A stretch of DNA of 64,000 nt from RYN-230 sp963834705 (GTDB lineage Bacteria; Actinomycetota; Actinomycetes; Streptosporangiales; Streptosporangiaceae): positions 186,001 to 250,000 of the forward strand of contig CAWICV010000015.1 in NCBI GenBank assembly GCA_963834705.1, in the 5' to 3' direction. Positions 15,819 through 23,526 of this stretch are shown one piece after another (positions within the stretch are counted from its first letter, which is position 1; each line of letters begins with the position of its first letter). A program made the translations under genes and the position numbers. The notes under the pieces were generated by a model that did not search any database, was not told the origin of the DNA, and saw only the letters and a program-made list of their open reading frames with translations.

Positions 15819-16715
15819 TCAGCCCAGCGAGCCGAGCAGGTCCAGCAGCGCGGCGGCGCCACTCCCGTCGGCGTCCTTCTGCGGGTTGTAACAGGCCACC
15901 GAGACACCGGCCAGCGCCGGGCTGGCCAGCAGCGGCGGCAGCAGCTCGCCGAGCTCGGCCAGCGTCAGCCCGCCGGGCATCAGGTAGTCGGTGGCGGGGA
16001 AGGCCAGCTCGTCCAGCACGTCCACATCCAGGTGCACCCAGTACCGTCCGGCCGCCGCGCTGAGCTGGTCCCGGGCTTGTGTTCCGGCCGCGGCCAGCCC
16101 GTGGTCCCGCAGGGTGGCCGGGGTGAGCTCCGTATCCAGCCCGGCATCTTCCGGCAGAACGCTTCCGTAGGCGACTGCCTCACCTCGGTCCCGGGGCCCA
16201 AGGAGGACGAGTCCGGGCCGGGTTACCAGTGGCGCGCCGATGGCAGCCGACCAGGCCGCCGGGCCACGGCCGGTGATTACCGAGATCGGCATGTCGGCCG
16301 GCTCGCCGGTGTCGGAGGTCTGCCCGTCGTACAGGTCCAGGTGGCCGTCCAGGTAGCCGAGCCCGATCTGGCCGAGCGCGTCCCGGGCTCCGCTGAGCGC
16401 GCCGGGCAGCAGCGTGCAGCAGCCGCCGAGCAGGAACGGGAGTTCCCCGGCCGTCACCTGGTCCCGGACCAGGGTGCGGATGGCTGCGGTGGTGGCCAGC
16501 ACGGACGGCCAGCCGAGTACCCAGGTGGCCGGGTCCCGGTCCCGCCCGATCAGCCGGACGTCCAGGTCGCCGCCGTCGGCCGCGCCGACCGCGGCTGGCA
16601 GCCCGGCGGCGCGCAGCGCGGCCGGCGACAGTTCGGTGCCGAACAGCGCGCTGTCCGCGGACACCGCGTTGACGCAGTCGATCGGCACTCCGGTGGTCAC
16701 GATGGGCCGTGGCAT
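15819..16715 (-). CDS. Arginase-family protein with altered metal site
   Basis: 298 aa with the ureohydrolase fold order: 'LPFLLGGCCTLLPGAL' (canonical GGDHS replaced; C99 and C100 stand where Asp-His normally are), 'YLDGHLDLYDGQ' (D123, H125, D127, the canonical DAHxD), and 'HLDVDVLDELAFPA' (DxDxxD without the following Pro). The loss of the first metal-binding His suggests binding of one metal or a changed reaction, as in several poorly characterised actinobacterial 'arginase family' proteins. Convergent with the M19 gene, followed by DUF427 in the same direction (16 bp), so both may be one unit. Substrate unknown. Confidence 0.75.
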   Translation of the reverse strand: MPRPIVTTGVPIDCVNAVSADSALFGTELSPAALRAAGLPAAVGAADGGDLDVRLIGRDRDPATWVLGWPSVLATTAAIRTLVRDQVTAGELPFLLGGCCTLLPGALSGARDALGQIGLGYLDGHLDLYDGQTSDTGEPADMPISVITGRGPAAWSAAIGAPLVTRPGLVLLGPRDRGEAVAYGSVLPEDAGLDTELTPATLRDHGLAAAGTQARDQLSAAAGRYWVHLDVDVLDELAFPATDYLMPGGLTLAELGELLPPLLASPALAGVSVACYNPQKDADGSGAAALLDLLGSLG

Positions 16716-16731
16716 GTCTGGCCGTCCCCGG

Positions 16732-17481
16732 TCAGCTGAAGTGGGTCCGCGGCCGGGGCTGCCGCTCGCCGTCCAGGTACACGTCCACCTTCTCGTTGTA
16801 GAAGCAGGCCAGCCCGGCGATCTTCTGGCTCTCCGGCAGCGGGGTGCGGTAGATCCAGACGATGTCCTGATGCAGGCTGTCCCCGGTGTCCACCGACCAG
16901 TACGCTGCGGTGCCCTTGTACGGGCAGTGCGTCTGGGTGGCCGACGGGCGGAGCAGGTCCATCCGGACGTCGGTCAGCGGCAGGTAGTAGCGCGGCGGCA
17001 GCCCGGTCTCAAACAGGATGCGTGGCTGGTGTGAGTCGGCCACCGTCACCCCGTCCACCGCTACCCGGACGTGCCGCGAGCTGGCCAGGATGTCCACCCG
17101 GGAGTACGGGTCGCGCGGGTGGGTGTAGACCGGCTCGTCTTCCTCGAACCACTCGGTCATGCTGTCCCAGTCCAGCCGGACCAGCGTGCGCAGCTCCTCC
17201 AGCGGCGAGGCCGGGTAGCGCTTGGCCGCCTTGGCCGCGGCCGCGCCGGGCAGTATCACGTCGCAGATCTCCGCGTCACCGCGGCTCGGCGAGTGCTCGG
17301 TCTCGCCGGTGGGCGCCAGCTTGGCCCGGACGTCGGCGGCCGGGAAGTAGTACGCCGGGAAGTACGGCCACTCCCAGACCAGCACCGGCTGCCTGGTGTC
17401 CGCGACCAGTTCGCCGTCCAGGTATACGCGGACCCGCTTGGGTCCCGTTTCGATCCGGATCCGGCCCGCCGTCTTCGCCAT
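16732..17481 (-). CDS. Tandem DUF427 protein
   Basis: 249 aa from ATG 17481, chosen for the GGGAGG ribosome site upstream; the open frame continues upstream over the divergent ppx gene but that part is not coding. Two DUF427 domains: the first about residues 8-120 ('RVRVYLDGELVADTRQPVLVWEW', 'YYFPAADV'), the second 135-245 ('RHVRVAVDGVTVADSHQPRILFE', 'YYLPLTDV', 'CPYKGTAAYW'). Double-domain DUF427 proteins are common in actinobacteria; the fold is a small beta barrel of unknown function. Divergent from Ppx with a 54-bp spacer. Confidence 0.85.
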   Translation of the reverse strand: MAKTAGRIRIETGPKRVRVYLDGELVADTRQPVLVWEWPYFPAYYFPAADVRAKLAPTGETEHSPSRGDAEICDVILPGAAAAKAAKRYPASPLEELRTLVRLDWDSMTEWFEEDEPVYTHPRDPYSRVDILASSRHVRVAVDGVTVADSHQPRILFETGLPPRYYLPLTDVRMDLLRPSATQTHCPYKGTAAYWSVDTGDSLHQDIVWIYRTPLPESQKIAGLACFYNEKVDVYLDGERQPRPRTHFS

Positions 17482-17535
17482 CGCGCCTCCCGCCCTCTGG
17501 TGCGCACAGTCGCACCGGCCCAGTAGCGTCAATGT

Positions 17536-18468
17536 ATGCGACTCGGTGTCCTGGACGTGGGCTCCAATACGGTGCATTTCCTGGTCGTGGACGCGTACCG
17601 CGGTGCGCGGCCAACCCCGGTCTACTCGCACAAGGCTGAGTTGCGGCTCGGTGATCATCTGGAAGACAGCAGCCGGTTGTCCGACGAGGGAGCGCAGCAG
17701 CTGCATGCCTTCGTCAGTGAGGCGCTGCTGATCGCTGAGGACAAGGGCGTGGAGGACCTGCTGGCGTTCGCCACCTCCGCGGTCCGGGACGCGGCGAACG
17801 CCGACGAGGTGCTCGGCGAGATCCGCGATGACCTCGGCACCCACATCCAGGTGCTGTCCGGCCGGGATGAGGCACGGCTGACGTTCCTCGCCGTCCGCCG
17901 CTGGTTCGGCTGGTCCTCGGGCAAGGTGCTCATGCTGGACATCGGCGGCGGCTCGCTGGAGATCGCCGGCGGCGTGGACGAGGAACCCGACGTGGCGATC
18001 TCCCTCCCGCTCGGCGCGAGCCGGCTCACCCGGGACTGGTTCACCACCGATCCGCCCACCTCAGATGAAGTGCGGAAACTGCGCAAGTACGTGCGGGCCG
18101 AGATCGGCCGGCACGCCGGGCAGGTGATGCGGGACGGCCAGCCGGACCGCGCGGTGGCCACGTCCAAGACGTTCCGGCAGCTGGCCCGGATCTCCGGCGC
18201 CGCGCCATCCAGCGAGGGGTTCTACGTCCGGCGCCGGCTCAGCCACGCCGACCTGACCAAGCTGGCCGAGAAGCTGGCCACGATGAGCGCGACCGATCGC
18301 GCTCAGCTGCCCGGGGTATCCCGCGGCCGGGCGCCACAATTGGCCGCCGGTGCGATGGTCGCTGACGGGGCGATGGACCTGTTCGGGCTGGAGGAGCTGT
18401 TCATCTGCCCATGGGCGCTGCGCGAGGGCGTAATCCTGCGCCGTCTCGACGCGCTGACCGGTGGCTAG
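17536..18468 (+). CDS. Ppx/GppA phosphatase (exopolyphosphatase-like)
   Basis: 310 aa. ASKHA fold: phosphate-1 'LDVGSNTVHFLVVD' (6-19), 'FATSAVRDA', 'LSGRDEARLTFLA', and phosphate-2 'LDIGGGSLEIAGG' glycine loop. Short form lacking the C-terminal HD-like domain, as in mycobacterial Ppx1-type proteins. Releases phosphate from polyphosphate or hydrolyses pppGpp; which one is not decidable here. Leader is short; shares a 54-bp divergent promoter region with DUF427. Links to the phosphate theme (pst operon 10 kb away). Confidence 0.9.
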   Translation: MRLGVLDVGSNTVHFLVVDAYRGARPTPVYSHKAELRLGDHLEDSSRLSDEGAQQLHAFVSEALLIAEDKGVEDLLAFATSAVRDAANADEVLGEIRDDLGTHIQVLSGRDEARLTFLAVRRWFGWSSGKVLMLDIGGGSLEIAGGVDEEPDVAISLPLGASRLTRDWFTTDPPTSDEVRKLRKYVRAEIGRHAGQVMRDGQPDRAVATSKTFRQLARISGAAPSSEGFYVRRRLSHADLTKLAEKLATMSATDRAQLPGVSRGRAPQLAAGAMVADGAMDLFGLEELFICPWALREGVILRRLDALTGG

Positions 18469-18677
18469 CCCGGCCCGCCACAACCCCGGGCCGTCCCAAA
18501 CCCCGGGCCGTCCCGAGCCTCACAGATCATTTGGCGGCTCGCCCGGCGCCAATGCCTCAGCGAGGTGACTTTGCGGTCGCCGGTGACCATTTTCTCATCG
18601 CACTGATTCGATCGCGCAATTCATTGCGTCGCCGCTACAGAATTCCTTCGGCTACCGCATCAATTCCGGCCGCCCGC

Positions 18678-18890
18678 GGCCCGGGTCCTCCCGATGCCCG
18701 CGGCCCAGGTCCCGCCGATGCCCGCGGCCCGGGTCCTCCCGATGCCCGCGGCCCGGGTCCCGCCGATGCCCGCGGCCCGGGTCCTCCCGATGCCCGCGGC
18801 CCAGGTCCCGCCGATGCCCGCGGCCGGGTCCTCCCGATGCCCGCGGGTCCTCCGGGTCCTCCCGATGCCCGCGGCCCAGGTCCCGGGCGC
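18678..18890. repeat. 24-bp tandem repeat, alternating subtypes
   Basis: About nine 24-bp units ending in 'gatgcccgc'. Two subtypes alternate: one with 'ggtcctccc', the other with 'ggtcccgcc' before 'gatgcccgc'. The alternation means the amplified unit was 48 bp, with later single-unit slippage near the end (units of 23 and 28 bp). Non-coding as far as can be seen. Confidence 0.85.
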
Positions 18891-18908
18891 CCGTTCTTCG
18901 AGTTGATC

Positions 18909-19005
18909 TTGGTGGCGGGTGGCCGGGGCCGATCTCATAGCGGGTGGCGGGCCGATCCCGTAGCGGGTGGCCCGGGGCGATCTCGTAGCGGGGTGGCCCC
19001 AGGGC
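18909..19005. repeat. Second tandem repeat, about 27-bp units
   Basis: Three to four imperfect copies of a unit built around 'cgatctcgtagcgggtggc' with variable G-rich spacers, directly after the 24-bp repeat block. Confidence 0.65.
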
Positions 19006-19086
19006 TGATCCTGGGAGCGCGGCTGGTGGGTATGCGACGGCCCTGGCAGAGCGATGGGCTCAGGCCAGGGTTGGGCTGGGTTGCCG

Positions 19087-20157
19087 TTATTCGGCGGTGC
19101 GGTCTGGCTCAGTGCTCGGCCGGGCCGTACTGGTAGGCGTCCGGACCGGCTTGGGCGCGGGCCGGGCTGGCTCGTCGGCCCGGCTGCTGGCGGCGGCGGC
19201 CGCGGGCTGCTCGCCGGGGACCGGGCTGCCGCGGTGGCTGGTGTTCCGGGCCGGGCCGGCGCCCGCCGCCGCGGGTGCGGCACCGCCGTGGGCCGGAGCC
19301 GAGGCCGGGCGGCTGGCCGGGGCCGAGGATGGCGCATGCCGGCCTTCGGCCAGCGGCGTCTGCCGCGGCGCGGCGGCGGCCGGGGTGCCGTTGCCAGTGC
19401 CACCGCCGGACACCGCGCTGGCCACCGACCGGGCGACTTCTTCCTCCAGCGAGCCGCGGGCGGCTTCGCCGGCCACCAGGTTGGTGACCACGTCGCGCAC
19501 CTCCGTGAGGCGGCGGACCGTCTCGGTGTGCCGGGCCACCAACAGGTTCAGGCGGCGCTCGGCGCCGTCGTGGATGGCAGTGGCCCGCGCGGTCGCCTCG
19601 TCCAGCATCTGCTTGGCCTGCGCCTGCGCGGTGGCGACCGCGTTCTCCGACTTCTTCTGCGCCTCGCTGACCGTGCGCTCCGCCTCGGTCCGGGCCGAGT
19701 TGCGGGCCTTCTCGGCCTCGGCCCGCGCGGTGGCGATGGTGTTCTCGGCCTGTTCCTGCGCGGCGGCGAGCATCCGCTCGGTCTGCTCCCGCGCTTCGGC
19801 CTTCAGCCGGTCGATCTCCTGCTTGGCCTCGCCGCGCTGCTTGGTGATGTCCTCCAGGGCGCGGGACTTCTGCGCCTTGGCCTCGTCATCGGCGAGCCTG
19901 AGAATCTCCCCCATCCGCTCGCTCAGTTCCTGGTGCGCGGGCTTGTCTTCCAGTTCCCGCTGCCGCGACGCCGCCACCTCGGCGCGGAGCCGTTCGACCT
20001 CATCGAGGGACCGGGACAGCCGCTCCTCGTAGTCACGTTTCTCACTGCGGGCGCGGGCCACGAATTCGTTGACCTGACGCCGACTGTAGCCGCGCATCTG
20101 GACTTCGAAGACGTCTTCGGAGTCGAGGTCAGGGATAAGGTCGCTGTGCTCAGTCAT
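19087..20157 (-). CDS. DivIVA/FilP-like coiled-coil protein
   Basis: 356 aa. N-terminal DivIVA-like segment 'FEVQMRGYSRRQVNEFV' (about 17-33), then a nearly continuous coiled coil (about 35-240) rich in Ala/Glu/Lys heptads with repeated 'EAE(K/R)ARNSARTEAE' patterns, and a disordered Ala/Pro/Ser-rich tail of about 110 residues. Actinobacterial relatives (often mis-annotated as cellulose-binding proteins) form cytoskeletal assemblies at hyphal tips or poles. No catalytic motif. Monocistronic by position, divergent from the carbonic-anhydrase-like gene. Confidence 0.8.
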   Translation of the reverse strand: MTEHSDLIPDLDSEDVFEVQMRGYSRRQVNEFVARARSEKRDYEERLSRSLDEVERLRAEVAASRQRELEDKPAHQELSERMGEILRLADDEAKAQKSRALEDITKQRGEAKQEIDRLKAEAREQTERMLAAAQEQAENTIATARAEAEKARNSARTEAERTVSEAQKKSENAVATAQAQAKQMLDEATARATAIHDGAERRLNLLVARHTETVRRLTEVRDVVTNLVAGEAARGSLEEEVARSVASAVSGGGTGNGTPAAAAPRQTPLAEGRHAPSSAPASRPASAPAHGGAAPAAAGAGPARNTSHRGSPVPGEQPAAAAASSRADEPARPAPKPVRTPTSTARPSTEPDRTAE

Positions 20158-20384
20158 AAAAAGTCACCCGTCAGGTGGGTCAAGCCAGGCTACTACCCGG
20201 CTGGGCGCGACGGCGCGGCCGGGCTCGCCTGAGGGCAGCGGGCAGGCATGCGGAGGAGATCCGGAACGACTGGTGTGGACAGGCAAGACTCTTGTCCGTA
20301 AGCCCTGCGCGCGCAACCGAAACGAACGAGTATCCCGTTTTGCCCGGATTACATGGCACCACCGGAACGGAGAGGGAGATGCTG

Positions 20385-20927
20385 ATGGGCCGCCTTGGCG
20401 CACTGGACGGCCGGGTCCCGGACATCCACCCGGAGGCGTGGATCGCGCCGGACGCCGTAATTGTCGGGCGGGTGACGCTGGGCCGGTCGGCCAGTGTCTG
20501 GTACGGGTCGGTGCTGCGCGCCGATGACGACGAGATCGTGGTCGGCGCGGAATGCAACATCCAGGACCAGTGCTGCCTGCACGTGGACGCTGGCGAGCCG
20601 GTGCTGCTGGGGGACCGGGTCAGCCTGGGGCACCGGGCCACGGTGCATGGTGCTCAGGTTGACGACGGCGCGCTGATTGGCATCGGGGCGATCGTGCTCG
20701 GCCGCGCCCGGATCGGCGCGGGCGCACTGGTCGCGGCGGGCACGGTCATCCGCCCGGGCCAGCAGATCCCGGCGGGTGTCCTGGTGGCTGGGGTACCCGG
20801 CCGGGTGATCCGCCACCTCACCGACGCGGACCGGGCCTCGTTCGCCAGCACCGCGGCACGCTATGTGGCCCGTGCGGCGGTGCACCGGGCGGCGCGCTGG
20901 TCGGACTTTCCCGGCCATCCCGGGTGA
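20385..20927 (+). CDS. Gamma-class carbonic anhydrase family protein
   Basis: 180 aa from ATG 20385, with GGGAG at 20374-20378; ATG 20379 would leave no spacing. Left-handed beta helix of hexapeptide repeats ('APDAVIVGRVTLGRSASVW'). Predicted metal ligands H66 ('CCLHVD'), H83 and H88 ('GHRATVHG') are all present, as in gamma-carbonic anhydrases and the PaaY/YrdA group. Reversible hydration of CO2 is possible, though many members of this group show little activity. The final helix (about 150-180) is normal for the family. Confidence 0.85.
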   Translation: MGRLGALDGRVPDIHPEAWIAPDAVIVGRVTLGRSASVWYGSVLRADDDEIVVGAECNIQDQCCLHVDAGEPVLLGDRVSLGHRATVHGAQVDDGALIGIGAIVLGRARIGAGALVAAGTVIRPGQQIPAGVLVAGVPGRVIRHLTDADRASFASTAARYVARAAVHRAARWSDFPGHPG

Positions 20928-20960
20928 ATCACGCTGGATTAGCCGCCGATCCGGCGGGGA

Positions 20961-20974
20961 CATGAGGCCTCATG
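20961..20974. promoter_or_regulatory. 14-bp perfect palindrome
   Basis: CATGAGGCCTCATG is self-complementary and lies 34 bp after the carbonic-anhydrase-like gene and about 210 bp before the small gene at 21187. It could be an operator or a short terminator stem; nothing else decides. Confidence 0.35.
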
Positions 20975-21094
20975 AGTCACATGGGGGACATCAGTCGAGC
21001 GAGCCCTTTACCGTACCGAGAGACTCAACGTCCTCAGCTTCTTGGAATTGTTACTGGGGTTATGGGTAAAATCCCACTTGAGGGTGGTCCAGAA

Positions 21095-21112
21095 ATGACC
21101 CTGATGGGTCAT
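21095..21112. promoter_or_regulatory. Hairpin/operator ATGACCC-TGAT-GGGTCAT
   Basis: Perfect 7-bp arms with a 4-base spacer, 75 bp upstream of the small gene at 21187. Looks like a dyad operator or a hairpin in the leader. Confidence 0.35.
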
Positions 21113-21186
21113 GCGGGGGCATAGGGCCGCGTCGTAGCCTTGTGGTCAGGCTTCCGCGAATCGGCTTGGCGATGGAGGTGGGCGCG

Positions 21187-21354
21187 GTGCGCGAGCATCT
21201 CGATCTTCGCGTCCCCGACCGCGTAGCGCTGGACGAGATCGAACTGTATGCCGAAGTGCTCAGTGCCGTGGCCATCTGCGACCGGCCGCTAACCGCGGCG
21301 GAACTCGATGAGGTCCTGGGGGTCGGCTCCGCGGTAGGCAGCAGCGCCGACTGA
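21187..21354 (+). CDS. Small acidic conserved protein
   Basis: 55 aa from GTG 21187, which has a near-perfect GGAGGTG at 21174-21180. An upstream in-frame ATG at 21172 overlaps that ribosome site and is less likely. The peptide begins 'VREHLDLRVPDRVALDEIELY' and ends 'LTAAELDEVLGV'; it is acidic, helical by composition and resembles short hypothetical proteins of other actinomycetes. Convergent with mshD. Function unknown. Confidence 0.6.
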   Translation: MREHLDLRVPDRVALDEIELYAEVLSAVAICDRPLTAAELDEVLGVGSAVGSSAD

Positions 21355-21372
21355 CCGCGCTGACCGCGCGCC

Positions 21373-22347
21373 CTAGTCCGATCCCGGATGCCGGTACATG
21401 ACGTCCGTGTGCCAGTGCGTGAAGCCCAGCGACTCGTACAGCCGGATGGCCGGCCTATTGGCCTCGTCCACATACAGCATGACCTCGGGCAACCCACGCG
21501 ACCTCAGGTAGTGCAACCCGGCCAGGGTCAGCGCCCGGCCCAGCCCGGACCCCTGCTCGCCGGGATCGACCCCAACCACGTACACCTCGCCGATCGCCCC
21601 GGGGCCGGCCGCTGAGTCGTCCGGGCCGGCCTGGTAGATCTTCGTCCAGTGGAACCCGGCCAGCTGCCCCGCGCGCTCGGCCAGGAAGAAGCCGGCCGGG
21701 TCGAACCATGGCTCCCGCTCCCGCAGCGCCAGATCGGCCAGGGTCCACGCGCCCTGCTCCGGGTGGCTGGCGAACGCCTTGCGGTTGACGTCCAGCCAGG
21801 CCTGCTCATCGGCGCCGACAGTGAACGTGCGCAGCATGACACCGGCCGGCAGGTGCGGTACGTCCAGCGGGGTGTCCAGGGGACGGCGCATCGTCCACAG
21901 CGCCCGGACCCGCCCGAAGCCGGCCCGGCGGGCCAGTGCGGCGGCCGCGGGCAGATCACCGTGCGCCCACAGCCGCAGCGGCCGCGGCGCGGCCTCGGCC
22001 AGCACCGCCCGGGTCAGGGCCAGACCCAGGCCACGGCGCCGGTGCGCCGGGTGGATGACCAGTTCGCCACTTGGCCCTTCGGCCGTGTCGGCCAGGTCCA
22101 GGTAGGCGTACCCGGCCAGTTCTCCACTGTGCTGGCCCTGATTGGGCTGGCCCTGATTGGGCTGGCCCTGATTGGCGCGCAGCAGCAGGTCGCGCGCCTG
22201 CGGATCGCCGCCGTAGCGCAGGTGCAGCAGGACACGCTCGGACAGTGGGCGGACCTCGTCGGCCGCCGCGGCCGCGCCGGCCAGAGCCAGCACCGTGGCG
22301 GCGGCCGCCCCGGCCGCCGGCCCGGCGACTTCGATATCGGGTGTCAC
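21373..22347 (-). CDS. mshD: Mycothiol synthase
   Basis: 324 aa with two GNAT acetyltransferase domains, the usual MshD layout: N-terminal degenerate GNAT (about 60-150, 'HPAHRRRGLGLALTRAV' acetyl-CoA loop) and active C-terminal GNAT (about 170-320, 'VGVDPGEQGSGLGRALTLAG', 'LYVDEANRPAIRLYESLGF'). 'NRKAFASHPEQGAWT' and 'WFDPAGFFLAE' are MshD-specific. It adds acetyl-CoA to Cys-GlcN-Ins in the last step of mycothiol synthesis. An Asn-Gln-Gly-Gln-Pro repeat interrupts the N-terminal domain (see repeat entry). ATG overlaps the stop of the GlnR-like gene by 4 bp. Confidence 0.92.
   Translation of the reverse strand: MTPDIEVAGPAAGAAAATVLALAGAAAAADEVRPLSERVLLHLRYGGDPQARDLLLRANQGQPNQGQPNQGQHSGELAGYAYLDLADTAEGPSGELVIHPAHRRRGLGLALTRAVLAEAAPRPLRLWAHGDLPAAAALARRAGFGRVRALWTMRRPLDTPLDVPHLPAGVMLRTFTVGADEQAWLDVNRKAFASHPEQGAWTLADLALREREPWFDPAGFFLAERAGQLAGFHWTKIYQAGPDDSAAGPGAIGEVYVVGVDPGEQGSGLGRALTLAGLHYLRSRGLPEVMLYVDEANRPAIRLYESLGFTHWHTDVMYRHPGSD
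22131..22175. repeat. Three perfect 15-bp repeats inside mshD
   Basis: Three consecutive identical copies of gctggccctgattgg (22131-22145, 22146-22160, 22161-22175), in frame, encoding the inserted Asn-Gln-Gly-Gln-Pro repeats of MshD. Perfect identity suggests recent expansion. Confidence 0.9.
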
Positions 22348-23153
22348 CGGCGCCCCTCCGCGGGCACCGCCGCCTTCTTGGGCCGGGCCGCCCGCTGCCC
22401 ACCCGGATCCAGGGCGTCCGCCTCGCTGGCCGCGGCGCCGCCCGGGCCGCGGGCGGGGCGGCCTGACCTGTGCTCGTCACCGCCCTTGGCCGGGACGAAG
22501 CGGTATCCGACGTTGCGCACCGTGCCGATCAGCGCCTCGTGCTCGGCGCCCAGTTTGGCGCGCAGCCGCCGGACGTGCACGTCCACCGTGCGGGTGCCGC
22601 CGAAGTAGTCGTAGCCCCAGACCTCCTGGAGCAGGTGCGCCCGGGTGAACACCCGGCCGGGATGCTGAGCCAGGAACTTGAGCAACTCGAATTCCTTGAA
22701 GGTCAGATCGAGGGCGCGGGCGCGCAGCCGTGCCGTGTAGGTGGCCTCGTCGATGGCCAGGTCCCCGGACCGGATCTCGTCCGGAGTGGCCGGGGCCAAG
22801 CTGGTCTTGCGGCCGATGGCCAGCCGCAGCCTGGCCTCCACCTCGGCCGGTCCGGCCGTGTGCAGGATGACGTCGTCCGCGCCCCACTCGGCGGTGACCG
22901 CGGCCAGGCCGCCCTCGGTCAGCACGGCCAGCACAGGCGTGTCCAGGCCGGCCGTGCGCAGCAGCACGCACAGGCTCCTGGCCTGCGCCAGGTCGCGGCG
23001 GGCGTCGACCAGCACGGCATCCGCGGGCGGCGCGTCGGCCAGGGTGGGCACCTCGGCCGGGGCGACGCGTACTGTGTGCAGCAGCAGGCCGAGCGAGGGC
23101 AGTATCTCGGGGGCGGGTTCCAGCGTCGGGGTGAGCAGCAGCAAGTCACTCAC
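22344..23153 (-). CDS. GlnR-like orphan winged-helix response regulator
   Basis: 269 aa. N-terminal receiver-like domain of the GlnR type ('VLVDARRDLAQARSLCVLLRTAGL', 'VLTEGGLAAVTAEWGADDV', 'TAGPAEVEARLRL'), which lacks the usual phospho-acceptor chemistry in this family, and C-terminal OmpR-type winged helix ('LTFKEFELLKFLAQHPGRVFTR', 'RTVDVHVRRLRAKLG'). Followed by a non-conserved basic tail of about 45 residues. By position next to mshD it corresponds to mycobacterial Rv0818 and the actinobacterial GlnR group that controls nitrogen assimilation. Translationally coupled to mshD. Confidence 0.82.
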   Translation of the reverse strand: MSDLLLLTPTLEPAPEILPSLGLLLHTVRVAPAEVPTLADAPPADAVLVDARRDLAQARSLCVLLRTAGLDTPVLAVLTEGGLAAVTAEWGADDVILHTAGPAEVEARLRLAIGRKTSLAPATPDEIRSGDLAIDEATYTARLRARALDLTFKEFELLKFLAQHPGRVFTRAHLLQEVWGYDYFGGTRTVDVHVRRLRAKLGAEHEALIGTVRNVGYRFVPAKGGDEHRSGRPARGPGGAAASEADALDPGGQRAARPKKAAVPAEGRR

Positions 23154-23262
23154 GCGCTGCCACCTCCGCCCTGTGCTCTGCTGTGGGAGAAACTACCCAT
23201 CGGTGGACACAAGGACCCGCCGGCGGCACTGCCCGGATCCGATGTGAGCGAGGATAGCGGAC

Positions 23263-23523
23263 ATGGCCACAGTGACGATGCGCTACTGGGCCGCGGCGAA
23301 GCAGGCGGCGGGGGTCGCCGAGGAGACTATTAGCGCGGAAACCCTGGGTGACGCACTGGCCGCGGCGCTGGCTGTGCGGAATGGCGCAGCCGGCCTCCGC
23401 TCCGTGCTGGCCCGGTCCTCGTTTCTGGTGGACGGGACTCCAGTGGGCACCCGGGCGCCAGATTCCGTCCTGCTCAGCGAGTCCGCCGTGGTGGAGGTGC
23501 TGCCGCCGTTCGCCGGTGGGTGA
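23263..23523 (+). CDS. MoaD/ThiS-family sulfur carrier
   Basis: 86 aa, ubiquitin-like. Ends in 'PPFAGG'; the terminal Gly-Gly is the thiocarboxylation site. MoaD is the small subunit of molybdopterin synthase. It is divergent from the GlnR-like gene and immediately precedes the sigma factor gene (3 bp). No moaE lies nearby. Could serve the molybdoenzyme at 11408-12865. Confidence 0.82.
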   Translation: MATVTMRYWAAAKQAAGVAEETISAETLGDALAAALAVRNGAAGLRSVLARSSFLVDGTPVGTRAPDSVLLSESAVVEVLPPFAGG

Positions 23524-23526
23524 GCG

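Larger units (their letters stand above)
18469..19086. other. Repeat-rich intergenic region
   Basis: 618 bp between ppx and the 3' end of the coiled-coil gene. It starts with a duplicated 'ccccgggccgtccc' element (18484-18516), then an AT-richer patch around 18575-18660, then two blocks of tandem repeats (separate entries). Open frames run through the repeats on both strands because the unit length is 24 bp, but none has a credible start or similarity. Confidence 0.6.

Noticed and set aside
17482..17844. N-terminal extension of the DUF427 protein
   Set aside because: Runs across the divergent ppx start; the ATG at 17481 has a GGGAGG site and matches the domain border.
18678..18890. CRISPR array
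   Set aside because: Units are contiguous without unique spacers and no cas genes are near.
18411..19403. Frames through the 24-bp repeats on both strands
   Set aside because: A 24-bp unit keeps any frame open; no start site, no similarity and peptide content is only repeat (GPPDAR- and GIGRTR-like).
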